A DNA stretch of 64,000 nucleotides from Cladorrhinum sp. PSN259 (GCA_033725935.1 MU867062.1:62001-126000); one strand, 5' to 3'. Numbered from the stretch's first letter, positions 9,739 through 21,833 are shown. Made by a program: numbers and translations. The notes: generated by a model from the letters alone, not told the origin.

Positions 9739-12530
9739 TCACCTCAACCCGAAGCGCGAGCTGAAGTTAGCAAACTGCGCTGTGCGGATGGGGCTATCGA
9801 CCGTTTGAGTGACCCTAACAAGATAATTAGTATTCGTAAATTAAAGGGGTGAAAAATGGCAAGCCATTATCGATGCCGGCAAGGGGAAATAGCAACTTAC
9901 TTTTCAATCAAGATAGGCCCATTCAAGGCATCTACCCTGCCATATTTCTTGTTCCTCGTCGAAATATCAAAGAACTCATCATGGTTATCACTCTGCATCA
10001 AAGCCACAGTCTCTTGCAGCTCGCCCAGTTGCTGCTCGAGCATAATCGGATTGTCCAACCCGGCAACAAAATTTGACAAGTGTTGCACGTCCATGGCCAT
10101 GGCCGCCACGCCGTTGGGGTTAATCTTCTTGACGTCGGGGGATAATGGCAGGGCGAGCATCTTGGTTGCTGCGTGGTTGAGAGCGTCGAAGTAAATGAGC
10201 TCTTTGATTTCTCGGGGAAGACCCAGGAGTGTCGAATTCATAATGTTTGACAGGTATCGGGTCAATGTTTGCATGTAGTTGCTTGTTTCTGTGGGTGGGG
10301 ATGATGCAGTCCTGCTTGTATGTTAGTCAAACTCGAATGGGCATTGGGGGGACGCAACAAGCTTACCAATCGTAATCAGAAGTATCCACCAAATCATCAA
10401 TCTTGGAATTGACAAGCTCAAAAATCCGCAGCTCTGCTGTCTTCTTGTTGCTCCGGAACTCCTCGGTGGCTTTCAACGTAACTGGACCACCAGCTGACGT
10501 CGATGACCTAGCCTGGATAAGGAGCTGCTCCAGCTGTTGGCAAGCTATCTCGAAGTGCTCAAGGTTGATCAGAATCTGAACAATCTGACCCAGGTACTGC
10601 GAGTTCAACCGCTCTACGAGTGACTTGCAGACGATTTCGGTCAAGAGCTCATCGAGAGACTGTCCATGATGAGTTAGCAAAAAGGAGTACATCTACAAGC
10701 AGATAACAAATGCAAACCTTTCTAAGTGTCTCGTCAACCACATGAGGATGATGGAAGTGCTCTGAAGTAAAATAGTAAAACCGGTTCAAAAAGTTTCGAA
10801 TATCTATGCAACACAGAGGATACATCTGTGAGAAGGGTAAAACACATGGGAACCTGCAATAATTTCAAGTCAGACTTACAAGCACATCCCTTGGAAAAAG
10901 AACGGGAAACATACACGAGCTCCTCTTCGGGCTTGTCGTCAACGAACCATGTGACATCGATGACCTTTTGGTACTCATCACGACTTTGAATTGCCATTGG
11001 CATGTAGTCATCGGTCGAAACAATCTGTGCAAACAATGTAAATAAACATCCCACGTGCGCGTCTTGAACCGAATGGACCAACCTCTTGAAAGTCTTCTCC
11101 AAAGCGCCGACGGAGCAACTCAGCATATTTGTAAAACAGCGTGAGCTGAAAGTTGTTGAGCATGGAAATGGAGTATCCCCAGCCCTGAGAACCCTTGTTA
11201 GCATTGGATGTACATGTCGGAACACGGGTAGAGAAGCACATACCTCCATTGTCTGGATAAACAGGGCTATATCCTCCTTGATATTGACCAATAGGTCTAC
11301 ATTATTTACTTCTTGTAAAGATTTGGAAATGACGCGGATGGAAGTCTGGCACATGGAATCCCAGAGCTCGTCGACATCAATGCCCGATCGAATTTGAGGT
11401 GCCTGCTGCATCGTCGCTTTCTCGATGATAGCGAAACCGGCAATGCTTTCCAACAGTCCCTTCAGAGCCTCGTCCTCGTCGCCAGCAAAGAGATTTTCGG
11501 AGCTCGTGGGCATAATTAGGTCTTTCTGTTGCCGTCTAGTCGCGGCATACTCTATACGGAACTTGTCGACCTGTCCCAAAGCATCGTGAATGTGCAATGC
11601 TTCGTGCAAGGGCGTAAAGTTGACTTGAACCTCCTCATTGTCAAGGACATTAAACTCATTGTTTTCGTCAAAGACCAGCTCAATGGCAGAGTTAAGTTTG
11701 AAGTGTTTCAAGTATTCGTTGGCCTCGGCGCGCTCTTTCTGCCTTTTCCGTCTCTGCTGAGTGTGGAAGAAGGCCATCTCACCGAGGAATTGCGAAGTCT
11801 CCCTGATGAGAAAGAGCCAAGTGTTCAAATCGGACATGACAGCCTCGGATATGGTCTTTTGGGATGCGGGAATGGATCTTTGGATCATGTCGGCAAGTTT
11901 GTATTGCGTCGCATACTTATTCTGGATGATTGGGATCAAGTATTCGTTCTGCAAATCCTCCAGGGACTTGAGGGCGCCGTAGTACTTTTTCTTGCGAATT
12001 AAGTCATGGGCATTGTTGACAGCATGAAGTATCTTGAGGGACTCGCTGAGGGCGTCCGATACATCTGTGATGTTTTGCCTAACTCCCCGAGTGTTGACCA
12101 GTGCTTGCTTCTGCTCCGCCAGCTTCCGGGTGCTCGACTGTATCGATTCGTTGAGGTCCAGAATCTCGGACGTCAACGCAACTGTACCCTCTCGCACTTT
12201 TTGCAACTGATTCACTGACCCCAGGAACTCCTCGTGCTTGGTCAATCCAATGCGCTCAATGTCGCCCTCGCGATCCTCAGCGTACTGGGACAGGCTCTGG
12301 ATAAGCGATCCAACGCGGTTGCTCGTGGTAGCATCTCTAAGGACCGGTATCAATTGGTCCAGGAAGTCGGTGTCGGAGGGCGCAAGGATGACCTGTTGAT
12401 ATTTGTATAACTGTCAGTACGCATCACCATTTCCGCTCCAACGCCCCGCCAACCCGCAGCCCTCGATTGCGCAACGCACCTGGGTGACAGCTGTGTCGTA
12501 ATCATCCCACGTTGGGGCTTTCCGAGGCAT
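9739..12530 (-). CDS. SEC15: Exocyst complex subunit Sec15
   Basis: This is a subunit of the octameric exocyst that tethers secretory vesicles to the plasma membrane; Sec15 binds the vesicle Rab Sec4. Eight exons (12530-12480, 12392-11244, 11184-11083, 11024-10915, 10853-10718, 10659-10367, 10311-9901, 9814-9739) give 775 aa, the usual length. The short first exon encodes MPRKAPTWDDYDTAVTQ. The N-terminal half has heptad-rich helices (LVNTRGVRQNITDVSDALSE). The C-terminal Sec15 domain includes GWGYSISMLNNFQLTLFYKY, FSQMYPLCCIDIRNFLNRFY and GLPREIKELIYFDALN. The terminal exon ends FSSRFGLR, a conserved tail. All exon phases agree, so the family call is very secure. Confidence 0.95.
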
Positions 12531-14102
12531 CTTGAGATCTGCTGGAGCATCAAGCTCTACTAATCGCCGGACTAAGATGTCGTTTTTGTTGGATTATTCT
12601 GAGTCTGGGCTCTCGAAGCGGGAGCCTGCTCGCGATGGGGCACGCATTACCTGATTGGCTTGTGACACTTATCAGGAGGCTTCAAGCTTGTGGTGACGAG
12701 GGCGAGATGGCCCGAGCGTCAAGTTCAAATTCACAGTAAAGTCACAACAAAGCCGAAACCAAGCATAAAATCAACCTTTTGGAGAAAAGAAGTGGCGTTA
12801 TTAACACTGAAAGCTTGAATATGCCATGTGGCTCTTGTTATCGAAGCCATCATGACCTCAACATTGGGGAATGTAGGGATTCGTCGAAAGAGAGTGGTGT
12901 AAGACGCGCGTGCCAGCTGACACCAGACGTGCAGCTCCGTCAAACCCCTTTTCCGGAACCCCTTTTCCGACTTCATCTCATCAGGCGCAGAATCCAGAGA
13001 TCACTTCGATGCGTTTGGATCGGTCGGGGGAGCCACAACTCAATATGAAGCAGGATGTTCTGGTTTCTAGTAAGCAGTCTTTGATGCAAAAGGTTACTGA
13101 TCTGTCAAAAGAACTCAAACAGATGCTTAAACTTGTCTAAAAGGCTCTCTATCAGACATGCTTTAAGATTATTCGGGGCAGAAGTGAAGTACTGAGATCC
13201 AAAATAACCATAAATAAAACGTTCACACAATTTGGAAAGACATAAAAGAACCTTGCTTGTTCCCTCTTGCCTTCTGCTGGTGGTCTCGTCTTCCAAAAAG
13301 AAAACAGAAAAAAAGGGAAGAAAGCTGCCAGTGTTGAAGGTAACATGAAAGCAGAATGCCAATTTGAGACCAGATAAGTTTCGCTCAACCTGCTGCAGCA
13401 AGTCTACAAATTTGCATCAAATGGTCACTGCTGCTCAGTGAATGCAAAGAACAGATTGCTTGCAACCTTGCGGACATATCATATACACCGGCTCTGTTCG
13501 TTAAAAAAAAACATCTCAAGTCTGCAGTTGCAAGGTCTGAACACCTGCCAATCGAATCTAGCCTCATGACGACGACCATTGCAGGTTTAACGGTCGACTA
13601 GATTGTCAACAGAAACTGAGCGGCATTAACAGCTACACAGCGGGGCAGAGTGTCATCTGAACTGCTGTTCGTCGCCGTGCCTTCCGTTCTTTTACCTTTT
13701 GCAGCACGGTTTGCTGGCGGGGCACAAATTGGGAGTCGTGCTGTTTCTCTGTTCTTTCCTTATCTCTCCTCTCTGCCCGCACCTTCCGTCACCTGACAGC
13801 ACCGCGTGCAAGAAAAGTTTTTGGACCGACAATCTGGGGCCTTCTGAGCCATCTATAAATTCAGGTCCTCTTCCCTCTTCGCTCTCTCTTCTTTCCTCCC
13901 AACAGCAGCCTCGGCACCGCGCCTCATTGGAGTCCATTCGTTTCATCTCTTCTCGGTGCAAGTCATCCAGTCAATCGTTCATTCTCTTCCTTTTGTCCCT
14001 TCATACCTGAGTTTCAGGTTAGCCTTGACACCACCCTGACAGGGACAGTTGGAATTGGTCTTTTTGGGCCAGCTACCAGGACCTCTCATCCTCCAAGCCA
14101 TC
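12531..14102. other. Divergent promoter region SEC15 / MEI2-like
   Basis: No gene is supported. CCCCTTTTCCG occurs twice (12945-12955 and 12959-12969); each copy contains CCCCT, a stress-response-element core. A TATAAA box lies at 13854-13859, about 245 bp before the Mei2-like ATG. It is followed by a long pyrimidine-rich stretch (13865-13990) typical of fungal transcription-start regions. Confidence 0.65.
13854..13859 (+). promoter_or_regulatory. TATA box of the Mei2-like gene
   Basis: TATAAA sits just upstream of a CT-rich block and 244 bp ahead of the start codon. Position and context fit a core promoter with a ~200-nt 5' UTR. Confidence 0.5.
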
Positions 14103-17100
14103 ATGACCGACACCAACTTCAATCCTTCTTCCCCTCGCTCCTCCAGCGGGGGAGGTGCGGACTCTAACCATCAGGACGGCACTCCTGACACTCACTTGAC
14201 CACGTTCTCTCCGCAGGATGGTGCTCAGCACAACCATCGTCACTTCCAAGCCGCTTTTGGCGCACATGGCCATACCTCCACTGATGCAACCAACACTGCT
14301 ACCGATAACTTCGAGACACGCGATGACGTCAACGCAGCCAAGTATCAACAGCGTCACGTTGTCAATCTTGTCTCTCAGGATAAGGACCCGTTCATCACAT
14401 CAAAGCCTGAGAAGCAGCTGTCGCCTACAGCTTCAGCCTTCCGTCCGCTGCATGCTCCTGTTGTTGCGCATGGCTCGCTCCACCAGTCCTCGCACAGGGC
14501 TCAAGGAATCACCGACGTGAACCGGCCTGTTGCACATCTTGATGGCGAATTCTCGTCCGAGCAGGGGCTTTCTCGATACCTCCGTTTCTCGCCACGACGC
14601 ACAGTCAGCGTCTCCATCTCTGACGTGGAGGCTTATCTGCAGGTATGTTCCATCTTGGTCGGTTTCTTGTTGAATGTTGTCAACCAGCTAACATGTCTTC
14701 AGCGCCTGTCTATCAATGGAAAGAATCAGTATGAGATCGTTTACAATGACGGCCACGTTCATGTGAGATTTCTCAACATCAAGGATGCGATTGTTGCCCA
14801 CACCAACGCTCGTAACGGTACCGTCGATTGGTCTATCAACTATGTTACTGCGGTGGAGTTTATGAAGGTATCTATACTTCCATGTTCTTGTCGAGTCCAA
14901 ACAGAACTTGCTAACATGTATGAAGACTCGCGACGTTTTCCGAGCTCTGCTGACTGGCGACGTTGGTGGTCACTCTGCCCAGTCTGAGCCAGTTCCCAAC
15001 GGTCTGGTTCAGATCCATGTCTGGACGGACGACAACATTCCCAAGGACGAGATCAAGAAAGTTATCATTGATCTCATGAACGGACAGGGTGACCTTTTGG
15101 CATTCCGAGAGTTTGACACCTCCACAGAGCTTGCATTCGGCGCGTTTGTCGAGTTCGCCGATGTGAATGATGCCCTCAAGGCTGCCAAGATCTTCAATGG
15201 CTCTTCCGTCTCGGTAAGATTCATTTCACTTTTCGCTTTAGCTCTTTTCTCTTGTCTCTAATTGGGTATTTATAGCACGGACGCATGCATTTGGCTGTGG
15301 CATCTTTGCCAACAAGCATCTCGAATGAAGGCGGATCCGAGTTGATGGCTACCCAAGCCAGCTCCTTCATGACTTCGCCCAACATTCAATCGATGACCAA
15401 TGTCTTCCAGACCATGGGCATGTCCAGCTCGGTTCCGGCTCACGCTCGGCCTTTCCATGTTCCGTCCACGAGCTCTTTCCCCCATTCCCCTACCGCCATG
15501 CATGTTGTGCCTCCGCCTGCGCAGGCACAGCAGATTTCGCTGTATCAGCCCGTACTCTATCAACAGACACCCACGAGATACCTAGTGGACCAAACACCCA
15601 CTCGCGGTCAAGGGATGGGTGGGCCCCAGGCACCTCTTACTCCTATGAACCGTGGTTGGCCGGTCATCCCCCCCTTTTACGCACAAACTCCGCCAGTGAC
15701 TCCGCTCACGCACTACGGCGGATACCAAAATGACCTTGCCAGCCCCAGGGGAATGGAATTACAGCCATATGGCCGCGCCGAATATCCTCGTCGCCATAAC
15801 GCGGCGCGCATGACCCGCTCCCCGAATTATGGTACAGGCAGTTCCCACAACACCGTTGATATTCAACGGATCCTCAATGGCACCGATGTCCGCACTACTG
15901 TGAGTAGCCCGTAAAGGTAAAGTGAGCCAAAGGATGGATGCAGCTGACGCAAAACTAGATCATGCTTCGAAACATCCCGAACAAGGTGAATCAAGAATTG
16001 CTGAAGACGATCATCGACACCTCCAGTCACGGGAAGTACGACTTCATGTACCTCCGCATTGACTTTGCCAACGACTGCAAGTAAGTGACTCTCACACGTC
16101 CTTGAGAGGCTGTTTGTCATTCTGACTGTTGCTACTTTAGTGTTGGCTATGCCTTCATCAACTTCGTCGATGTAAGTCGTACTTATTACCCATTCCCTAT
16201 CGAACCCTTCACTAACTGCCCAACAATAGCCCCTTGACATCATTGACGTAGGTTGCCATTGTCCCCGCATAAGTGGTTTGCATCTAATCTTGTGCCGAAA
16301 TAGTTCTACAAAGCTCGTGCCAATCAGAAATGGAACTACTATAAGAGCGACAAGACCGCCGAGATTTCGTATGCCAGTAAGTATCAAATCGCGTTTCGCA
16401 AGTCACAGTCCAGCGCTGACGCACCACAGCCATCCAAGGCAGGGACTGTCTCATCCAAAAGTTCCGAAACAGCTCTGTCATGCTCGAGCAGCCTCATTAT
16501 AGGCCCAAGGTCCGTGTCGTTCTTTGCATTTCCTTTTTTTTTTTTTTTTTTTTTCATCTGCTTAACATGCTGTGTAGCTCTTCTATACTGTCAGTTGCCC
16601 TAGAAAAGACTTGGCTGGCCAGGAGGAGCCATTCCCCCCTCCTGACAACCAGTCTAAGATGAAGCGTAGCTGCGAGAACGCTGAGCACGTCGGTATGTCA
16701 TCTTGTCATATTTTGTCCCAGGATCGATGATTTAACAGTGTCATTCCAGGTCTGTTTACTCCCAATGCCGGCCAACATTTCCGCGATGAGCAGCGCCGCC
16801 GTCGCTCCCAATTCGATCGCGGCACCCGCCTGGCTGCCCTCGAGGAGTACGGTCACGACTATGACATTAGCAGTTACGGTCTTCAGAACAGCATCAACTA
16901 TGGCTACCCGCATAATGCCAACTACTCGCATGCGCAGGGTCCCCGCCATAATTCTCACGGTTCCCATGGCACTCCGGGAACTCAGGTCACGCACGGAGCC
17001 TACGACTCCGATGAAGCTCGCGACCCTCGTGCTCTTCGCAACTCGAACGGCAACCACGCTCACAACCCTTACCACCCCCAAGATCCCCAGGATACCCAAA

Positions 17101-17129
17101 ACCAGCAAGATCACTACTATCGGCAGTAG
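14103..17129 (+). CDS. Mei2-like RNA-binding protein
   Basis: This protein has a C-terminal Mei2-type RNA recognition motif. In fission yeast Mei2 drives the switch to meiosis; the role in filamentous fungi is less clear. Eleven exons (14103-14642, 14703-14867, 14926-15213, 15276-15899, 15959-16080, 16141-16171, 16230-16247, 16304-16376, 16430-16509, 16578-16692, 16750-17129) give 811 aa. The N-terminus is disordered. Degenerate RRM-like segments lie around residues 160-330, including YEIVYNDGHVHVRFLNI. The signature Mei2 RRM starts near residue 540: TTIMLRNIPNKV, then YDFMYLRIDF, VGYAFINFVD and WNYYKSDKTAEISYA. It is cut by five introns, one flanking an 18-nt microexon. The C-terminus is His/Asn/Gly-rich. 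The ATG at 14103 is the first in-frame ATG. Confidence 0.92.
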
Positions 17130-18956
17130 GTTCATTTCTGGCAAAGGCATTCGCATAGATCCGAAAAGCGGCACCATTCCATCAGCGAAAGAGGTGCTTC
17201 ATTTGTCTCGTTTACTTCACGCAGGTTGGCCGGTGCCTTTCAGCCTATGCAAGATTTCCGAGCTGGCCATAAAAAGCTCATCGTAACTGTCACAGTGGTC
17301 GCTATTAGACGGCATTGAGACTTATACGGAAAGGTTAACTTTCTTCTTCTTCTCTTTTTCATTCGACTCGTCACTTCCTTCCTTACCACCAAAACTGCAC
17401 GCAAGCCATTCTTACGGCCAATTACAGTTTATCTTCACAACATCAAGAGTTCATCTCTGAGGAGTGCGGTTATTTGGAACTCTTCTTGGTGATCTCTTGA
17501 GATCAATGAGGTTTACGGAAATTGCTGAGATTTTTGCTATCTTTGCGAACTTCGAGGAACTTTCACATCTTTTGGTGGTTGCAAATTGGGGGATTCTTTC
17601 TCGACAAAACATGAACTACGACTATTCATCAGCATTTTTGGGGGGCCGAAAACCCAAAAAATTGGGGGAAGGGAAAACACAGAATTGAGCAGGTAATGGT
17701 TTGAGGACAAAGGGGATTGGTCTATGCCTCTGGTTTCTTGAGACTTGGTGGTCTAGGAAAATCCGGGCATCCCAACGATGTGTTCTGGAGAGCCAGGGAT
17801 GAGGTTGTTTGATGGACTTTGCAGTCCAATCTCATCTCTAATACCTGTTTTTTGGTCGCGAAAGAAAAACGCGAAATATCTGATATACATCCTCTGTAAA
17901 AAGCGATGACTTTGCCTTCAGTTACCGCTGTAAATCATGATTTTTAACTATTCTTTGGTCCGTATCTTGATGACTGGCAGTTAGTGACCGGTTGACTTTG
18001 GTTTCACTTTAAGTTGTATGGTAGTACATTAGTTGCTGTGAAAAGGGATTGCAATGAACATTTGATAATGTGTGAGGTTTTAGTTTGGTCATGGTCTTAA
18101 GGTGCCTGATGAGAGGTGTGCCTTGCCATTTGAATGATTACTGACAATAGGAGGTACCTGAAACTTGAGTGATGGTATCCGCCTAAGAAATTGGATTTTG
18201 CAAGTTTGTCTATTATGGCGTCCAGATACTCCACTCCCATGATAGCTTATGAACAGACTGTTCAGAGATGCTGCTACTCCTGCTGCTGTCAGTATTATAG
18301 ACGATGACGATGAGGAGGACAGCGATGATGAAGATGATGAAGATGATGAAGATGATGAAGATGATGAAGATGATGAAGATGATGAAGATGATGAAGATGA
18401 TGAAGATGATGAAGATGATGGTCATGATGCGGGCTGCTGTTGAGAGAACGCATGGACAATAGATTGATATGTGTATACACTCTAATATCATAATGATATA
18501 CCAAGAAACAAATGAAGGAGGGAAGAGGAGTAGAACGTTGGAAAGAAGGGGGATTGTTTGTTTATGGGATGAGTTTGGAGGTTAACCCTGGTTATAGCAC
18601 ACACATGTGAAAGGGGGCTGCAGAGCATGGTATCCGGATATTCGTTGAAATAAGGGGCAGAAGAGGCTATGCAAAAACAAGCAAGTTTTGGTGATATCAA
18701 CAGGAAAAAAAAAAAGGAGGAGCAAAACCAGATCTGGGTGACTAATTAGGTATTCTGGACTACAAAATAATTATAATGTATGTATATGTATGCAATTTTG
18801 GATTATCAAGTTAGAGTACGCTAAAATAGTTTTATTCGACAAATAAAAATACAATCTTCATGATTTCATCAATTCATTATATACCAACAACAATAACCCA
18901 CTCAACCAGCAACCACTTTTGCACGACTCTGATCGGTTTGTACATGTACTTGTAAC
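17130..18956. other. Convergent region downstream of the Mei2-like gene
   Basis: This 1.8-kb space between the 3' ends of the Mei2-like gene (+) and SLP1 (-) has no supported gene. It holds a GATGATGAA microsatellite (18324-18420) that creates an artificial Asp/Glu open frame. Confidence 0.6.
18324..18420. repeat. GATGATGAA microsatellite/minisatellite
   Basis: About 11 near-perfect copies of the 9-mer GATGATGAA occupy 97 bp in non-coding DNA. Read on + it would encode DDE repeats, but the enclosing open frame is short and unlike any protein. Confidence 0.95.
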
Positions 18957-21833
18957 TCAACTCGGATCCTCAGGTAACGCAGGTAAAGGTTTCCTAATTA
19001 CCCCACCGGCGGCACTACTACTATGTTGTGGAATTCTAGTCATCGGCGGTGAGGATTGGTCTTGTTGTTTTGGCCATTCTTGTTGGTCCTGTTGTTGGCG
19101 TTCTTGTTGAGAGTCACCCGAGTTACTTCCTGGCGTTTCTTGATCATCATCCCCATCTTCCTCTTGCTCCTCATCATCATCATCGTCATCATCATCATCA
19201 TCATCATCATCATCTTCTTCTTCTTCTTCCTCCGCTGTGACCGTGGATGTCACGGATTGACGACGATATCGATGCCGACGTCGTACCGGCGTAGCCCCAC
19301 CCTCTTGCTCATAACCGGAAGGTGGTGATGAAAGAGTATTTTCTAGCTGCGGGGAAGCAGGTGTATTCTCCCTACTATACTCCGGCGTCAGGGGCAAAGA
19401 CTTATCTGTCCTGTTGCTCAGCAGCGATGAAGACGAGTAGACTAAATGCCGGGGCAAAGCGGAAGCGGCCAAGGTCGAAGCACCCGAAGGAGGGGAAGGC
19501 GACTCGAAACTGTGTTGTTCCTTGAGAAGCGGTCCTTCGGGTGTAGGAGGCAATGGGGAGGCAGAAAACCCGGATTCTGATCGTGCGCCGCCGCCGCCAA
19601 ACCCTGAGGCATAACGACGGTAATATGTTGCTGCTGCTGAACCCGGTGGGATAGAGAATGAATTGGAAGAAGAGGCGGCATTTGAAGAGTTGAAGATGAC
19701 AAGGACCAGACAACTGAGCAGCAAAACGCTCTGAAAGATAGCCATGCGCTTTTGGAACACAACTTCGTCGGCTAGGACGTTAAGTCTTGTTGTTAGGGCG
19801 ACGATTTCCCGCTGAGACTGCTCGCGTTGAGTTTCAAGTGCAATGACTGTACTCTGCCAGATTTGGTCGTATTGAGTGCGGACGTTGCGTAATTCGGAGA
19901 GGACGGTTTTATTAAGAGTGTCGAGGAAGGAGTCAACTTTGCTGAGCTGTTTGCGCTCCAACTTGAGAAGGACATCTTGCAAGAAGCGGGACTGCTGTTC
20001 AATGTACTGCAAGGAAAGGGAGGTGTTGGACTCGAGGTGCTGGAGGCGCTTGCTTACCGCCTTGAAGAAGGATTCTTGCACTGTTGGCTGAGGAGGGGTT
20101 GAGCTGGACGTAGCACTGGTCTTGTTGCGGGTTGTTGTGGTAGTAGAGCCCCCTGTAGGCTTAGGAGGTGGAGCGGCCAATCCAGGGGACTCGGCAGCAG
20201 CAGGTTGTTTCTGGCCTTGGTTTCCGGCGACACCCTGGTTGGCCTGTTGTGCCGGAGCTGAAGGGACAGAGGAAGAAGGGACAGTAGCGCTGGATTGGTC
20301 ACTATGAGTGATAGGAGATTCTGGATGGGCGGATGCTTCAGGAGAAGGGTGGCCGGCCTTGGATGTTTTATGAGCACCGGCAGACGATGATTGCTGCGCG
20401 GCTGCGGCAGTAGTATGGCCAGTTGGTTTGTTAGAGTTGCCACCGGCACCCACAGAAACTGGGGAAGGGTCGTCTGTAGTTGGAGAGCGAGGTTCGCACC
20501 TTTCATGTGAGAGGTTGAAGTGGAAAATCGGTTGCCGAGGTGACAGCCCCATCTCCGGGCTTTGCTCAGGGGCTATATCTTCAGTTGTACTCGAAGTCAC
20601 GTTGTCAGTGGTGGATGGGGGCTGTTCAAGCTCCCGCGTCTCTGCCACTATCTCCTGGATTGATGATCCCTCAATCAGCTCTGGCTCATCATCTTCCCTA
20701 GGCTCTTTCCATGTGTCAAGCATTCTGGTGCCATGGACGCGAAGCAGTGATACGGGGCAATAGTACTCGTTTCCATAGTGTGTCAAGAACTCGATCCGAA
20801 GGTACTTGGTATAAATTTGAGGATGCTCAACCAGGAAGGCTTGGATATCACGGGCGTTGCGTGCCTCGAAAGTCCCGAGATCAACCCACTTGTCTGGCTT
20901 GACCGGATAGCGGTCACTAGCGCTGACCCTGAACTTGCGAATCATGCTAGAGAAGAATTCAAAGTTGGCCAAGACAACTGTGTCAACAAGAATATCGTCA
21001 CTCAGTTCGATAATGATAAACTTGTCCTTGGCCTGGCACTCGAGAAGCATGTACGAGTCCTTGTTCTCAGCAAGGATAGCCTTTGCGTTCTTAGCCCCCT
21101 TACTAGTCTTCTTGATGGTGGCGCCAGCATCAAAGGATGCGAACGAGTGCCTCTCCTTGCAGGTCGTGCCAGCATCTTTGCTCCGATAATACTGTGTCTT
21201 TCCATCGTCATAGAGGACCTGTTCTTCGATATGTTTGTCGTTCTCGGCATTTGGCGCAGCGTCGCCCGAAGAGGACGAGGTGATCTCTGATACCTTTTCA
21301 GTCAAGGTCTCGAAGTCAAGCGAAATCTCTCCCTCCTCGCCCACACTATCCGGCTCGCCAGTGTTCCCACTAGTATCCCGTTCAATCTTATGTTCCCGGG
21401 ACTTCTGTCCTTTGATGTTGGCAGGGTCCTGGCCAGACTTGCGCAGCATCATCTCCTTCCATTCCTCAAAGGACATGAAGGCGCTGGCGACGGGCTCCTC
21501 CTGAGTGTCCCCATTGCTCTGAGCCCCAGGTTGTGTGCCATTCTCGGCCTCACCAGGTGTAGGGGCTGTCGCGGTGGGCGCGTCGACGATGGCGATGGTT
21601 GTCTCTGCCGTGGCAGTCTGGGTGGGACTCGACCAGGAGGTGCGGAGACATTGCTGCGGGAGGGTATGGGTGATGTAGTTGATCGTCCTGAACTCGCAAA
21701 CCTCGGGGACCGCAGTCACGGACGTCGTCGCGGCTGTCTCGGATCCATGGCCGACGACCGCGTGGAGTCCCAGAAACACTAGCGCGAGTGCAAATCTCGG
21801 GCTTCTCGATCTCGGGTGTGGTGAAGAGCGCAT
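18957..21833 (-). CDS. SLP1: SUN-like domain protein Slp1
   Basis: This SUN-like ER/nuclear-envelope membrane protein belongs to the Slp1 family, which helps fold membrane proteins and position integral nuclear-envelope proteins. It is a single exon of 958 aa. A basic N-terminus leads into a hydrophobic signal peptide (residues ~13-30). The conserved FMSFEEWKEMML motif lies near residue 119. The SUN-like domain runs about 215-370 (CKERHSFASFDAGATI, then NKDSYMLLECQAKDKFIIIELSDDI split over 255-281, RKFRVSASDRYP, YGNEYYCPVSLLRVHG). A Ser/Thr/Pro-rich linker, a coiled coil (about 600-695) and one transmembrane segment (~697-719) follow. The tail holds a long Asp/Glu run from GAT repeats. The frame stays open upstream, but the first ATG is at 21833 and it places the signal peptide at the N-terminus. 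Confidence 0.93.
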   Translation of the reverse strand: MRSSPHPRSRSPRFALALVFLGLHAVVGHGSETAATTSVTAVPEVCEFRTINYITHTLPQQCLRTSWSSPTQTATAETTIAIVDAPTATAPTPGEAENGTQPGAQSNGDTQEEPVASAFMSFEEWKEMMLRKSGQDPANIKGQKSREHKIERDTSGNTGEPDSVGEEGEISLDFETLTEKVSEITSSSSGDAAPNAENDKHIEEQVLYDDGKTQYYRSKDAGTTCKERHSFASFDAGATIKKTSKGAKNAKAILAENKDSYMLLECQAKDKFIIIELSDDILVDTVVLANFEFFSSMIRKFRVSASDRYPVKPDKWVDLGTFEARNARDIQAFLVEHPQIYTKYLRIEFLTHYGNEYYCPVSLLRVHGTRMLDTWKEPREDDEPELIEGSSIQEIVAETRELEQPPSTTDNVTSSTTEDIAPEQSPEMGLSPRQPIFHFNLSHERCEPRSPTTDDPSPVSVGAGGNSNKPTGHTTAAAAQQSSSAGAHKTSKAGHPSPEASAHPESPITHSDQSSATVPSSSVPSAPAQQANQGVAGNQGQKQPAAAESPGLAAPPPKPTGGSTTTTTRNKTSATSSSTPPQPTVQESFFKAVSKRLQHLESNTSLSLQYIEQQSRFLQDVLLKLERKQLSKVDSFLDTLNKTVLSELRNVRTQYDQIWQSTVIALETQREQSQREIVALTTRLNVLADEVVFQKRMAIFQSVLLLSCLVLVIFNSSNAASSSNSFSIPPGSAAATYYRRYASGFGGGGARSESGFSASPLPPTPEGPLLKEQHSFESPSPPSGASTLAASALPRHLVYSSSSLLSNRTDKSLPLTPEYSRENTPASPQLENTLSSPPSGYEQEGGATPVRRRHRYRRQSVTSTVTAEEEEEEDDDDDDDDDDDDDDEEQEEDGDDDQETPGSNSGDSQQERQQQDQQEWPKQQDQSSPPMTRIPQHSSSAAGGVIRKPLPALPEDPS

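Noticed and set aside
14049..14102. 18-codon upstream extension of the Mei2-like protein
   Set aside because: It starts with TTG and lies in the probable 5' UTR; ATG 14103 is the first in-frame ATG.
18249..18443. Open frame encoding repeated Asp-Asp-Glu
   Set aside because: It is created by the GATGATGAA microsatellite and lacks any flanking conserved sequence.
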